The position numbers and the translations under genes were made by a program. Positions 10,153-17,463 of a DNA stretch of 35,818 nucleotides are shown one piece after another (positions within the stretch are counted from its first letter, which is position 1; each line of letters starts with the position of its first letter). This DNA is from Nocardioidaceae bacterium. Lineage in GTDB: Bacteria; Actinomycetota; Actinomycetes; Propionibacteriales; Nocardioidaceae. Location: positions 1 through 35,818 of the forward strand of contig JAICKK010000015.1 of assembly GCA_025927955.1 (NCBI GenBank), given 5' to 3'. Under the pieces are notes generated by a model, which was given only the letters and a program-made list of their open reading frames with translations, was not told the origin of the DNA and ran no database searches.

Positions 10153-10508
10153 CCCTCGAGATCGACACCTCCTCCAGCGTGCCGCCGTTCGAGCAGCTCC
10201 GCAGCCAGATCGCGCGTCAGGTGTCCGGCGGCAGGCTCCCGGCGGGCACCCGGCTGGCCACCGTCCGCCAGATGGCCGCCGACCTGGGCCTGGCCGCCAA
10301 CACCGTGGCCCGCGCCTACCGCGAGCTCGAGGCCGACGGGGTCATCGCCACCCACGGCCGGCGCGGCACCTTCGTGAGCTCCGCGGTGCTGGACGAGCCC
10401 ACCGAGCAGGCGCCCTCCCTCGCGTCCACGTACGCCCGCACCGCACGTCGCCGCGGGCTCACGCTCCCCGAGGCGCTGGCGCTGGTCGAGCGCGCCTGGT
10501 CCCGCTGA
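10149..10508 (+). CDS. GntR family transcriptional regulator, YtrA-like
   Basis: A 119-residue repressor-like protein with a single GntR winged helix-turn-helix (PFEQLRSQIARQVSGGRLPA to about GRRGTFVS, residues 13-79) and only a short helical tail of about 40 residues. That size is typical of the YtrA subfamily, which dimerises through the tail and has no ligand domain of the FadR or HutC kind. The recognition helix region reads LATVRQMAADLGLAANTVAR. The GTG start at 10149 overlaps the stop of the upstream membrane protein by four bases; a GTG at 10131 is an alternative. It probably controls its own operon through the promoter at 9172-9207 (inference). Confidence 0.88.
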   Translation: MTLEIDTSSSVPPFEQLRSQIARQVSGGRLPAGTRLATVRQMAADLGLAANTVARAYRELEADGVIATHGRRGTFVSSAVLDEPTEQAPSLASTYARTARRRGLTLPEALALVERAWSR

Positions 10509-10526
10509 GCCGCACTGCGCGCTCAG
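10505..10526. terminator. Short hairpin between converging gntR and permease genes
   Basis: CTGAGC (10505-10510) and GCTCAG (10521-10526) form a 6-bp stem with a 10-nt loop spanning the stop codons of both converging genes. It is weak and lacks a T tract, but is the only candidate terminator in this 14-bp gap. Confidence 0.3.
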
Positions 10527-11533
10527 GAGAGCCGACGGGCGCGTGCCAGCGTCGTCTGGACGAGCACGACCAGTGCCAGGAAGACACCGTTGGCGAGGTC
10601 GGAGGCGGACGAGCCGTACTTGGACAGGTGGACCCCGATGAGGTTCTGGATCACCGCGAGCAGCAGCACACCGGCCGCCGTCCCCGCCACCGACCCGGCG
10701 CCGCCGGTCAGCAGCGTGCCGCCGATCACGACCGCCGCGATGGCGGTGAGCTCGTAGCCGACGCCGATGTTGGTCACCCCGGACTGCAGGCGCGCGGCGT
10801 TCAGCGCCCCGGCCAGACCGGCGAGCGTTCCGGACAGCACGTAGACCAGGGTCTTCGTGCGCGTCACCGGCAGCCCCATCAGCATGGCGGCGTTCTCGCT
10901 GCCACCCAGCGCGAACAGCGCCTGGCCGAACCGCGTGCGGGTGAGCAGCACCCCCCCGAGCACGAACAGCACGACCGCGGTCCCGATGGGCACCAGCGCC
11001 CCGTGGCCGAGGGCGACGAAGGCCGAGTCCCGCGGGACCAGGTACGTCGTGCTGCCCTCGTCGGAGATGGCCTGCAGCAGCCCGCGTGCGAACAGCAGCC
11101 CGGCGAGCGTGACGATGAACGGCGCGAGTCGGGCCCGGCTGACCAGCAGCCCCTGGATCAGGCCGATGGCGCCCGAGACGGCCAGCGGCAGGAGGAGCCC
11201 GACGGCCAGGCCGCCGTGCAGCGACCCCCAGGCGGCGAGCACGCCCCCGAGGGCGAACACGGACCCGACCGACAGGTCGATGCCCCCGGTGATGATCACG
11301 AACGTCATGCCCAGGGCCAGCAGCGAGGTGTAGGCGTTGCCGACCAGGATGCTCTGGAAGTTCCCGGTGTCGGCGAAGCCGTGGGAGAACACCGAGGCGA
11401 GCACGACCACGAGCACGAGGACCGCCACGCCTCCCTGCTGCTGGGCGAGCCCGGTGAGCCGCTCCCGGCGGGACTCCGTGGGCGGGGACGCCGCCGCTGC
11501 CGCGTCGCCCGGTGTCGATGCCGTGGTGGTCAT
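10523..11533 (-). CDS. Sugar ABC transporter permease, YjfF-like
   Basis: A 336-residue inner-membrane permease of the ribose/galactose branched-type family (PF02653). After a polar N-terminus of about 30 residues there are roughly nine or ten hydrophobic segments. The hallmark LGMTFVIITGGIDLSVGSVF (about residues 75-94) closely resembles E. coli YjfF, and GYELTAIAAVVIGGTLLTGG sits near 258-277. The ATG at 11533 overlaps the stop of the preceding permease (ATGA, 11530-11533). As last gene of the ytfQRT-yjfF-like operon it should form a heterodimer with the other permease. Confidence 0.9.
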   Translation of the reverse strand: MTTTASTPGDAAAAASPPTESRRERLTGLAQQQGGVAVLVLVVVLASVFSHGFADTGNFQSILVGNAYTSLLALGMTFVIITGGIDLSVGSVFALGGVLAAWGSLHGGLAVGLLLPLAVSGAIGLIQGLLVSRARLAPFIVTLAGLLFARGLLQAISDEGSTTYLVPRDSAFVALGHGALVPIGTAVVLFVLGGVLLTRTRFGQALFALGGSENAAMLMGLPVTRTKTLVYVLSGTLAGLAGALNAARLQSGVTNIGVGYELTAIAAVVIGGTLLTGGAGSVAGTAAGVLLLAVIQNLIGVHLSKYGSSASDLANGVFLALVVLVQTTLARARRLS

Positions 11534-12510
11534 CGTCCGGACCGTCCTCTCGCCGCGTAGACCGCCCCGACGATGATCACGGCCTCGACCATCTGCTCGT
11601 AGGAGTTCTTGATGTTGTTCTGGATCAGCGTGGCGGTGATCAGCTGCATGAAGACCGCGCCCGCCACCGTGCCGAGGACCCGGATCCGGCCCCCGCTCAG
11701 CGGCGTCCCGCCGACCACGACCGCGGTGATCGCGCTGAGCTCGTAGTTGAGCCCGTAGTTGGCCGGATCCGCGTAGCCCCCGTGGCCGACCAGGAACACG
11801 CCGGCGAGGGCAGCGAGGACGCCCGAGGCGACGTACACGGTCACCAGGACCCGGCGCACCGGCAGGCCGCTGAGCGCGCTGGCCGCCCGGTTGTCGCCCA
11901 CCGCCATGAGCTGGCGCCCGAAGGTCGTGCGCCGGACCACGAACATCACGATGACGACGATCACGAGCGCGATCACCAGCATCTGCGGGACGCCGAGCCA
12001 GCTGTTGAGGCCGAGCCCGAGGAGCACGGGGTCGCTGATCGACTTCGCCGTGGCGCCGTTGGCCATGACCGCGAGTCCCCGCAGGCCGATCATCAGCGCC
12101 AGGGTGGCCACGATCGGCTGCACCCGGGCGAAGGCCACCATGCCACCGGCGAGCAGGCCCGAGAGCGCCCCGGCGACGAGCGCGACCAGGATGGAGGCGA
12201 TCGAGCCGTAGCCGAGGTAGAGCGGGATCACCGCGGAGGCGACCGCGATGACGGCGCCCACGGACAGGTCGATGCCCTCGGTGGCGATCACCAGCGCCAT
12301 GCCCAGCGCCACCACCAGGACCGGCACCGCCTGGAAGGTCTGGACCCGGAAGTTCTCGACGCTCAGGAAGCTCGGCTTCAGGGCGGTGTTGATCGCGAGC
12401 AGCACGACGATCGCCGCGTACACGCCGTACTCCTGGAGCCACCCGAGGACGCGGCCCTTGTTGAGCCCGGCCTTCGGAGCGGCGGAGACCTCGGCCGTCC
12501 CGGTGCTCAT
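11530..12510 (-). CDS. Sugar ABC transporter permease, YtfT-like
   Basis: A 326-residue permease of the same family as its neighbour. It has a cytoplasmic N-terminus of about 30 residues, then hydrophobic segments with the hallmark LGMALVIATEGIDLSVGAVI (about 68-87) and later NYELSAITAVVVGGTPLSGG. The ATEGIDLSVGAV form is like E. coli YtfT. The ATG at 12510 overlaps the stop of the ATPase gene (ATGA, 12507-12510), and its own stop overlaps the next permease start. Order and overlaps match a two-permease furanose-type importer rather than a one-permease ribose system. Confidence 0.9.
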   Translation of the reverse strand: MSTGTAEVSAAPKAGLNKGRVLGWLQEYGVYAAIVVLLAINTALKPSFLSVENFRVQTFQAVPVLVVALGMALVIATEGIDLSVGAVIAVASAVIPLYLGYGSIASILVALVAGALSGLLAGGMVAFARVQPIVATLALMIGLRGLAVMANGATAKSISDPVLLGLGLNSWLGVPQMLVIALVIVVIVMFVVRRTTFGRQLMAVGDNRAASALSGLPVRRVLVTVYVASGVLAALAGVFLVGHGGYADPANYGLNYELSAITAVVVGGTPLSGGRIRVLGTVAGAVFMQLITATLIQNNIKNSYEQMVEAVIIVGAVYAARGRSGR

Positions 12511-14072
12511 GCCTGCGCCCCGTCCCCGGCCGTCGGCGAGGGGTCCCCCTCGGCGAGGGCGGTCATCAACGCTCCCTGGCTGACCGCGTCCCCTGTCAGC
12601 TCGGCCACCATGCGCCCCTCCTTGAGCACCACGATCCGGTCCGACCCCTCGATCAGCTCCTCGAGGTCGGAGGAGATGAGCATGACCGCCAGCCCCTCCT
12701 TGGCCAGCTCGTCGATGAGGGACTGCACCTCCGCCTTCGCGCCCACGTCGATCCCGCGCGTCGGCTCGTCGAGGAGCAGCGCCTTGGGGTTCAGGCACAG
12801 CCACCGCGCGAGCATCACCTTCTGCTGGTTGCCGCCGGACAGCTCCCCCACCTTCTGGGCGGGGCTCGAGGCCTTGATCCGCAGCCGCTCGAAGAAGAAC
12901 TCGACGATCTCGTCCTGCTTGCCCTTGTCGACCAGCCCGGCGCGCGAGATGCGCGGCAGCGCGGCCAGCACGATGTTCTCCCGCACCGACAGGTTCGGGA
13001 TGATGCCGTCGCTCTTGCGGTCCTCCGGGAGCATCACCACGCCGGCCCGGATCGCGGCCGCCGTCGAGTGGCGCCGCAGCGGGACGCCCCCGACGGCCAC
13101 CGAGCCGCCGTCGAGCGGCAGCGCCCCGGCGATCGCCCGGGCGGTCTCGCTGCGCCCCGAGCCGAGCAGGCCGCCGAGGCCGACCACCTCGCCCGGTCGC
13201 AGGTCGACCGACACCTTGTCCAGCTGGTGGGCCCGGTGCAGCTCGTGGGCGCGTACGACGGGCTCGCCGGCCACGTCGTGGTCGGCGGCGAACGCGGTGG
13301 CGCCGTGCTGGCGGACGTCGGTGAGGTCACGCCCGAGCATGAGGGCGATCAGCTGCAGGCGGTCGACCCTGGCCATCTCGTCGACGTGCACGGTCTCGCC
13401 GTCGCGCATGATCGTGACCCGGTCGCAGATCTCGTAGAGCTCGTCGAGGCGGTGGCTGACGTAGACGATCGCGATGCCCTGGTCGCGCAGGCGCCGGATC
13501 ACCCGGAACAGCGTCTCGACCTCGCGGGTCTCGAGGGAGGAGGTGGGCTCGTCCATGATCACCACGCGCGCGTCGATCTGCACCGCCCGCGCGATCGCGA
13601 CCATCTGCTGCGCGCCGAGCCCGAGGGAGCGCAGCGGCCGGGACGGGTTCACGTCGACCCCGTAGCCCCGCAGGATCTCGTAGGCCTCGCGCTTCATCCG
13701 CGCCGAGTCGATGACGCCGAAGCGCGACGGCTCCCGGTTGAGGAACAGGTTGCGCGCCACGCTCATCAAGGGGATGAGGTTGATCTCCTGGTAGATCGTG
13801 GAGATCCCGGCGTCCTGCGCCTCGAGCGGACTGCCGAACGCCACCGGCCGGCCGTCGAGGCGGACCTCTCCCTCGTCGACCTGGTACACGCCGGTGACGA
13901 CCTTGATGAGCGTCGACTTGCCGGCACCGTTCTCGCCGACGAGCGCGTGCACCTCACCGGGTCGCACCCCGAAGTCCACGCCCCGCAGGGCACGCACGCC
14001 GGGGAAGGACTTCGACACCGACCGCACGTCCAGGACGAGCTGGGCGGGATCGGCAGGCTGTCGCTGGGCCAT
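12507..14072 (-). CDS. Sugar ABC transporter ATP-binding protein, YtfR/RbsA-like
   Basis: A 521-residue double ATPase that powers the importer. The first nucleotide-binding domain has Walker A GENGAGKST (about 46-54) and Walker B VVIMDEPTSSLE; its signature is the degenerate LGLGAQQMVAIARAV, as is normal in this family. The second domain lacks a canonical Walker A (GLLGSGRSE) and has LSGGNQQKVMLARWL and LLLDEPTRGIDVG. The C-terminal Ala-rich end overlaps the permease start by four bases. A 15-bp-stem hairpin lies between this gene and the binding-protein gene upstream, probably lowering its expression relative to that gene. Confidence 0.93.
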   Translation of the reverse strand: MAQRQPADPAQLVLDVRSVSKSFPGVRALRGVDFGVRPGEVHALVGENGAGKSTLIKVVTGVYQVDEGEVRLDGRPVAFGSPLEAQDAGISTIYQEINLIPLMSVARNLFLNREPSRFGVIDSARMKREAYEILRGYGVDVNPSRPLRSLGLGAQQMVAIARAVQIDARVVIMDEPTSSLETREVETLFRVIRRLRDQGIAIVYVSHRLDELYEICDRVTIMRDGETVHVDEMARVDRLQLIALMLGRDLTDVRQHGATAFAADHDVAGEPVVRAHELHRAHQLDKVSVDLRPGEVVGLGGLLGSGRSETARAIAGALPLDGGSVAVGGVPLRRHSTAAAIRAGVVMLPEDRKSDGIIPNLSVRENIVLAALPRISRAGLVDKGKQDEIVEFFFERLRIKASSPAQKVGELSGGNQQKVMLARWLCLNPKALLLDEPTRGIDVGAKAEVQSLIDELAKEGLAVMLISSDLEELIEGSDRIVVLKEGRMVAELTGDAVSQGALMTALAEGDPSPTAGDGAQA

Positions 14073-14108
14073 CGGAGGCGAGCCCCTTCCGGAGGTCTGG
14101 GACCAGGT

Positions 14109-14143
14109 GTGGCCGGGACGCGGTGTCCCCGCGTCCCGGCCAC
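14109..14143 (-). terminator. Strong intercistronic hairpin between binding protein and ATPase genes
   Basis: GTGGCCGGGACGCGG (14109-14123) and its exact complement (14129-14143) form a 15-bp perfect stem with a 5-nt loop, 19 bases downstream of the binding-protein stop. There is no T run, so it is more likely a partial terminator or a 3'-end stabiliser than a full stop; the ATPase gene downstream has no obvious promoter of its own. Confidence 0.75.
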
Positions 14144-14162
14144 CGTGCGTGGCAGTGGGCCG

Positions 14163-15266
14163 TCAGTACACGTCGCCGTTGCTCAACGCCTCCTTGGCGT
14201 TGGCCGCGGTGAAGTGGTGGTCGGCGATGATCGTCGTGGTGTGCGTCCCCTTGCCCGAGTAGAAGTCGGAGAGCGCCTGGAAGGCGAGCGGACCGAACCG
14301 CGGGTTCGTCTCCACGTCGGCCACGATGACACCCGACACGACGTCCTTGACGGCGTCCTCGATGCCGTCGATGGAGACGATCTTGATGTCCTTGCCGGGC
14401 ACCTTGCCGGCGGACCGGATGGCTTGGATGGCCCCGAGGGCCATCGTGTCGTTCTCGGCGTAGAGGCCCTTGACGTCGGGGTGGCTCTGGAGGATCTGCT
14501 CCATGACCTTCTGGCCGGTCGCCTGGTCGAAGTTCGCGGTCTGGGAGGCGACGATCTTGATGCCGGGGTACTTCGCGGCGATCTCCTTGTTGAACCCCTG
14601 GGTGCGGTCCGTCGCCACGTTGTTGCCCGAGGTGCCCTGCAGCACCACGACGTCCCCCTTGCCCTTGAGCGCCTTGCCGAGGTCGTCGGCGGCGATCCTC
14701 GCCTGGCCCGCGAAGTCCGAGCCGATGAAGCCGATGAAGTCGCTGCACGCGGTGCCCTGGACGGTCCGGTCGATCGTCAGGATCGGGATGTGCTTGGCCT
14801 TGGCCTTGGCGAAGGCCGGCGCGAGACCGTCGGAGTTCTCCGGTGCCACGATGAGCACCTTCGCGCCCTGGGCGATCATGTCCTGGATGTCGGTGTTCTG
14901 CTGCGGCACGTTGGCGTTGGCGTTGCGCTGGATCAGCTTGATGCCGAGCCTCTTGGCCTCGTCGGTGATCGACTTGGTCTCGGTGGCCCGGAACGGGTTG
15001 CTCGTCGACTCCGACTGCGAGAAGCCGACGGTCACCTTCTTCAGGTCCACCTTGGGCGCGCCGTACTGCTTGGCGGTGCAGGTGGGCCCCTTGGAGCCCG
15101 CGTCGGCGACCCGCTGCTGTCCCGCCGCCTTCGTGTCCCCCGAGGGGCTGTCGGACGCCTGGTTGCTCGCGCTCTTCGCGCATCCGCCGGCGACCAGGAC
15201 GGTGGCGACCGCGGCGCCGGTGATGACGACGAGACGGGCGGACCGCCTGCGTGGTGTAGACGACAT
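14163..15266 (-). CDS. Sugar-binding lipoprotein, YtfQ-like (periplasmic-binding type 1)
   Basis: A 367-residue extracytoplasmic binding protein. The signal peptide (basic RRRSARL, then a hydrophobic core to about residue 26) ends in a lipobox-like VAGGC, with Cys29 as the probable lipidated residue. The mature part has KVTVGFSQSESTSNPFRATE, IVAPENSDGLAPAFAKAK, ILTIDRTV, VVLQGTSGNNVATDRTQGF and YAENDTMALGAIQAI. This series closely matches E. coli YtfQ, which binds galactofuranose. The ligand is therefore probably a furanose or related sugar, but this is inference. The gene starts the importer operon. Confidence 0.92.
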   Translation of the reverse strand: MSSTPRRRSARLVVITGAAVATVLVAGGCAKSASNQASDSPSGDTKAAGQQRVADAGSKGPTCTAKQYGAPKVDLKKVTVGFSQSESTSNPFRATETKSITDEAKRLGIKLIQRNANANVPQQNTDIQDMIAQGAKVLIVAPENSDGLAPAFAKAKAKHIPILTIDRTVQGTACSDFIGFIGSDFAGQARIAADDLGKALKGKGDVVVLQGTSGNNVATDRTQGFNKEIAAKYPGIKIVASQTANFDQATGQKVMEQILQSHPDVKGLYAENDTMALGAIQAIRSAGKVPGKDIKIVSIDGIEDAVKDVVSGVIVADVETNPRFGPLAFQALSDFYSGKGTHTTTIIADHHFTAANAKEALSNGDVY

Positions 15267-15346
15267 CGAGGTGTCTCCTTCGAGAGGGGGCGAGCGCCGA
15301 CGCGCGGCCGCACGGGTGTCCGTCGTTCCGGGACGTGACGTCGGTC

Positions 15347-15376
15347 ATTCAACGCCCGAGGTCCGCACCTGGTCAA
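15347..15376 (-). promoter_or_regulatory. Candidate promoter of the ytfQ-like operon
   Basis: On the minus strand TTGACC (15376-15371) and TTGAAT (15352-15347) are separated by 18 bases. They lie about 80 bases before the binding-protein start and just downstream of the repeat-rich region at 15382-15418. Confidence 0.4.
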
Positions 15377-15381
15377 CATCT

Positions 15382-15418
15382 ATCAGGAACGTTGCCGATA
15401 TGTGATCGAACCTGATCG
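15382..15418. promoter_or_regulatory. Repeat cluster, possible DeoR binding site
   Basis: ATCAGG (15382-15387) and CCTGAT (15411-15416) are inverted arms, and TGATCG occurs twice (15403-15408 and 15413-15418) with a 10-bp period, so both would face one side of the helix. The cluster lies between the deoR stop and the importer operon, directly upstream of the candidate promoter. The adjacent DeoR protein is the natural candidate binder. Confidence 0.45.
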
Positions 15419-15429
15419 TGCTCGGCCGC

Positions 15430-16209
15430 TCAGGCGTCCTGGTCGGGCACGGGGGCGACGTGCACCTGCACCCCGACGGCCCTGAGATGGTCGAGCACCG
15501 CCGGGTCGGCCAGGCTGTCGGTGACCAGGTGGGTGATCGCCGAGGGGGCGACGGTCTGCACCATCGTCTCGACGCCCAGCTTCGTGTGGTCGGCGAGCAC
15601 CACCACGTCCTGCGCCGAGGCGACGATCGCGCGGTCGATGCTGGCCGAGAGCATGTTGGGGGTGGAGAGCCCCCGCTCGGCGGTCAGCCCGTTGCCGGAC
15701 AGGAACGCGTGCCGGACGCCCAGGCGGCTCAGGGAGCGCTCCGCGTCGCTGCCGACCAGGGCATAGGTCGACCCCCGCAGGGTGCCACCGGTCATCACCA
15801 CCTCCGCGGTCGTGCGCGCAAGCTCCTGGGCGACCAGGATCGAGTTCGTGACCACCGTCAGGTCGGTGAACCGGACCAGCGCTCGGGCGAACTCCTGGGT
15901 CGTGGTTCCCGCACCCACCACGATCGCGTCGCCCTCGACGAGCAGCTCGCAGGCGCGCTGCGCGATCGCCACCTTCTCGGCCGCGGCCACCAGCGTCTTC
16001 TGCTGGTAGGTCTGCTCGTGCGAGAGCCGCCCCGGCCAGGCCGCTCCCCCGCGCCGGCGGTCCAGCAGGCCCGCCTGCTCCATGGCGCGCACGTCGCGCC
16101 GCACCGTCACCTCGGAGGTGTGCACGGCCTCGGCCAGCTCGCGCAGCGACACCACGCCCCGGACGCGCACGTGGTCCATGATTGCCTGCCGTCGTTCGAT
16201 GGCGAACAC
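15430..16209 (-). CDS. DeoR/GlpR family transcriptional regulator
   Basis: A 259-residue sugar-responsive regulator. The N-terminal DeoR helix-turn-helix covers about residues 1-55 (ERRQAIMDHVRVRGVVSLRE then TSEVTVRRDVRAMEQAGLL). The C-terminal DeoRC effector domain shows VVGAGTTTQEFARAL, TVVTNSILVAQEL and VVLADHTKLG, the sugar-phosphate-isomerase-like fold. The GTG start at 16209 is preceded by AGGAGG at good spacing; the reading frame extends upstream without family similarity. It lies upstream of, and in the same direction as, the importer operon, so it probably regulates importer transcription in response to a phosphorylated sugar (inference). Confidence 0.92.
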   Translation of the reverse strand: MFAIERRQAIMDHVRVRGVVSLRELAEAVHTSEVTVRRDVRAMEQAGLLDRRRGGAAWPGRLSHEQTYQQKTLVAAAEKVAIAQRACELLVEGDAIVVGAGTTTQEFARALVRFTDLTVVTNSILVAQELARTTAEVVMTGGTLRGSTYALVGSDAERSLSRLGVRHAFLSGNGLTAERGLSTPNMLSASIDRAIVASAQDVVVLADHTKLGVETMVQTVAPSAITHLVTDSLADPAVLDHLRAVGVQVHVAPVPDQDA

Positions 16210-16248
16210 GAGCGCCTCCTCTCGTCGACGTGGTCGGCTCCGACCCCG

Positions 16249-16278
16249 ACTATGCAGCCAGCGATCACGTCCGCACAA
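16249..16278 (-). promoter_or_regulatory. Candidate promoter of the deoR gene
   Basis: On the minus strand TTGTGC (16278-16273) and CATAGT (16254-16249) are separated by 18 bases and lie about 40 bases before the GTG start at 16209, in the 100-bp gap after lacI. Confidence 0.4.
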
Positions 16279-16309
16279 GATCGATCGACCGCTGGGGACG
16301 CCGGGGCGG

Positions 16310-17350
16310 TCACGAGCCGGGGGGCGACGACTGCCGCCGCCGCGCGGCCGCGCCGAGCGTGCTCTCGCGCTCCTCCAGCCGGTGGTCGGCGACGAGGTCG
16401 CGGTCCGGAGCCTGCGGGTCCTGGATCCGACGGGCCAGGCAGTCGAGCGCCAGCCGCGCGATCTGCGCCTTGTCGGGCGCGACGGTGCTCAGCGAGGGGA
16501 CGCAGTAGCGGCCGTCGAGGATGTCGTCGACGCCCACCACCGCGACGTCGTCCGGCACCCGGCGCCCGCGCTCGGCCAGGGTCCGCATGGCGCCGAGGGC
16601 GAGCTCGTCGGTGAAGCAGAAGACCGCGTCGACCCGGCTCGGCCCGTCGAGGAGCCGCGCCATCGCGGCGGCGCCGTCCGGCCGGTGCAGCGTGCTCACC
16701 GCGACGACCCGGTCCTCGGCCGGCGGCAGGCCGGCCGCGAGCAGCGTCGCCCGGTGCCCCTGCAGCCTCAGCCGCGCGGTGTCGTTGTGCAGATGCGGCT
16801 GGGCGCCGATGGCGGCGAGGTGGCGCCGGCCGAGGGAGAGCAGGTGTCGGGTCGCCGCCTCCCCGGCGGCCACGTTGTCGATCGCGATGTGGTCCAGGCG
16901 CCCCGGGGCGGTGCGCTCGCCCAGGAGCACCACCGGGCCGGCGCTGAGGGCGGCGAGCTCCTCGGGGGCCACGGCCCACGGGCTGCAGATCACGCCGTCC
17001 ACCGACCGCCCGGCCGGACCCGAGACCATCCGGCGCTCCCGGTCCGCCCGGCCGTCGGTCTGGTCGATGTGCACGGCCCAGCCCCGCTCCTCCGCCGCGC
17101 GCACCACGAGCGAGGCCAGCTCGGCGAAGTAGGGGGAGTCCAGCTCGGGGACGACCAGGCTGATCGTCTCCGTGCGACCGCGCCGCAGCGACCGGGCCGC
17201 GGTGTTCGGCCGGTATCCCAGCTCGTCGATCGCCTCCTGCACCCGGCGCCGGGTCTCCGGGGCGACGTGCGCGAACCCGTTGGCCACGTTCGAGACCGTC
17301 CGGACGGACACTCCGGCCCGTGCGGCGACCTCTCGTAGACCGACGGCCAT
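16310..17350 (-). CDS. LacI family transcriptional regulator
   Basis: A 346-residue repressor-type protein. The N-terminal LacI helix-turn-helix and hinge read VGLREVAARAGVSVRTVSNV (about 3-22) and RPNTAARSLRRGRTE (about 47-61). A periplasmic-binding-like sensor domain follows (ISLVVPELDSPYFAELASLV to about residue 325). The C-terminus has an unusual Arg-rich end. The ATG at 17350 has GGGAGGG just upstream; the open frame continues past it into the operator without family similarity. It is divergent from the PhyH gene across a 113-bp spacer with two tandem palindromes, so it probably represses itself and the oxygenase gene until a small sugar-like ligand is present (inference). Confidence 0.93.
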   Translation of the reverse strand: MAVGLREVAARAGVSVRTVSNVANGFAHVAPETRRRVQEAIDELGYRPNTAARSLRRGRTETISLVVPELDSPYFAELASLVVRAAEERGWAVHIDQTDGRADRERRMVSGPAGRSVDGVICSPWAVAPEELAALSAGPVVLLGERTAPGRLDHIAIDNVAAGEAATRHLLSLGRRHLAAIGAQPHLHNDTARLRLQGHRATLLAAGLPPAEDRVVAVSTLHRPDGAAAMARLLDGPSRVDAVFCFTDELALGAMRTLAERGRRVPDDVAVVGVDDILDGRYCVPSLSTVAPDKAQIARLALDCLARRIQDPQAPDRDLVADHRLEERESTLGAAARRRQSSPPGS

Positions 17351-17396
17351 GGGCCCTCCCGACGGCTGCACATCCGGACGAATCGTGGACAGCCTA

Positions 17397-17423
17397 TTGC
17401 AACGTTGCATTGCAACGTTGCAA
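17397..17423. promoter_or_regulatory. Tandem LacI-type operator
   Basis: The 13-mer TTGCAACGTTGCA occurs twice head to tail with no gap (17397-17409 and 17410-17422). Each copy holds the perfect 12-bp palindrome TGCAACGTTGCA with the central CG step typical of LacI-family operators. It sits midway between the divergent lacI and phyH starts, so one complex could cover both promoters. Confidence 0.85.
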
Positions 17424-17463
17424 ACTAGTCGTGCCAGCAGTCCACGAGATCCGGAGGAACCTG

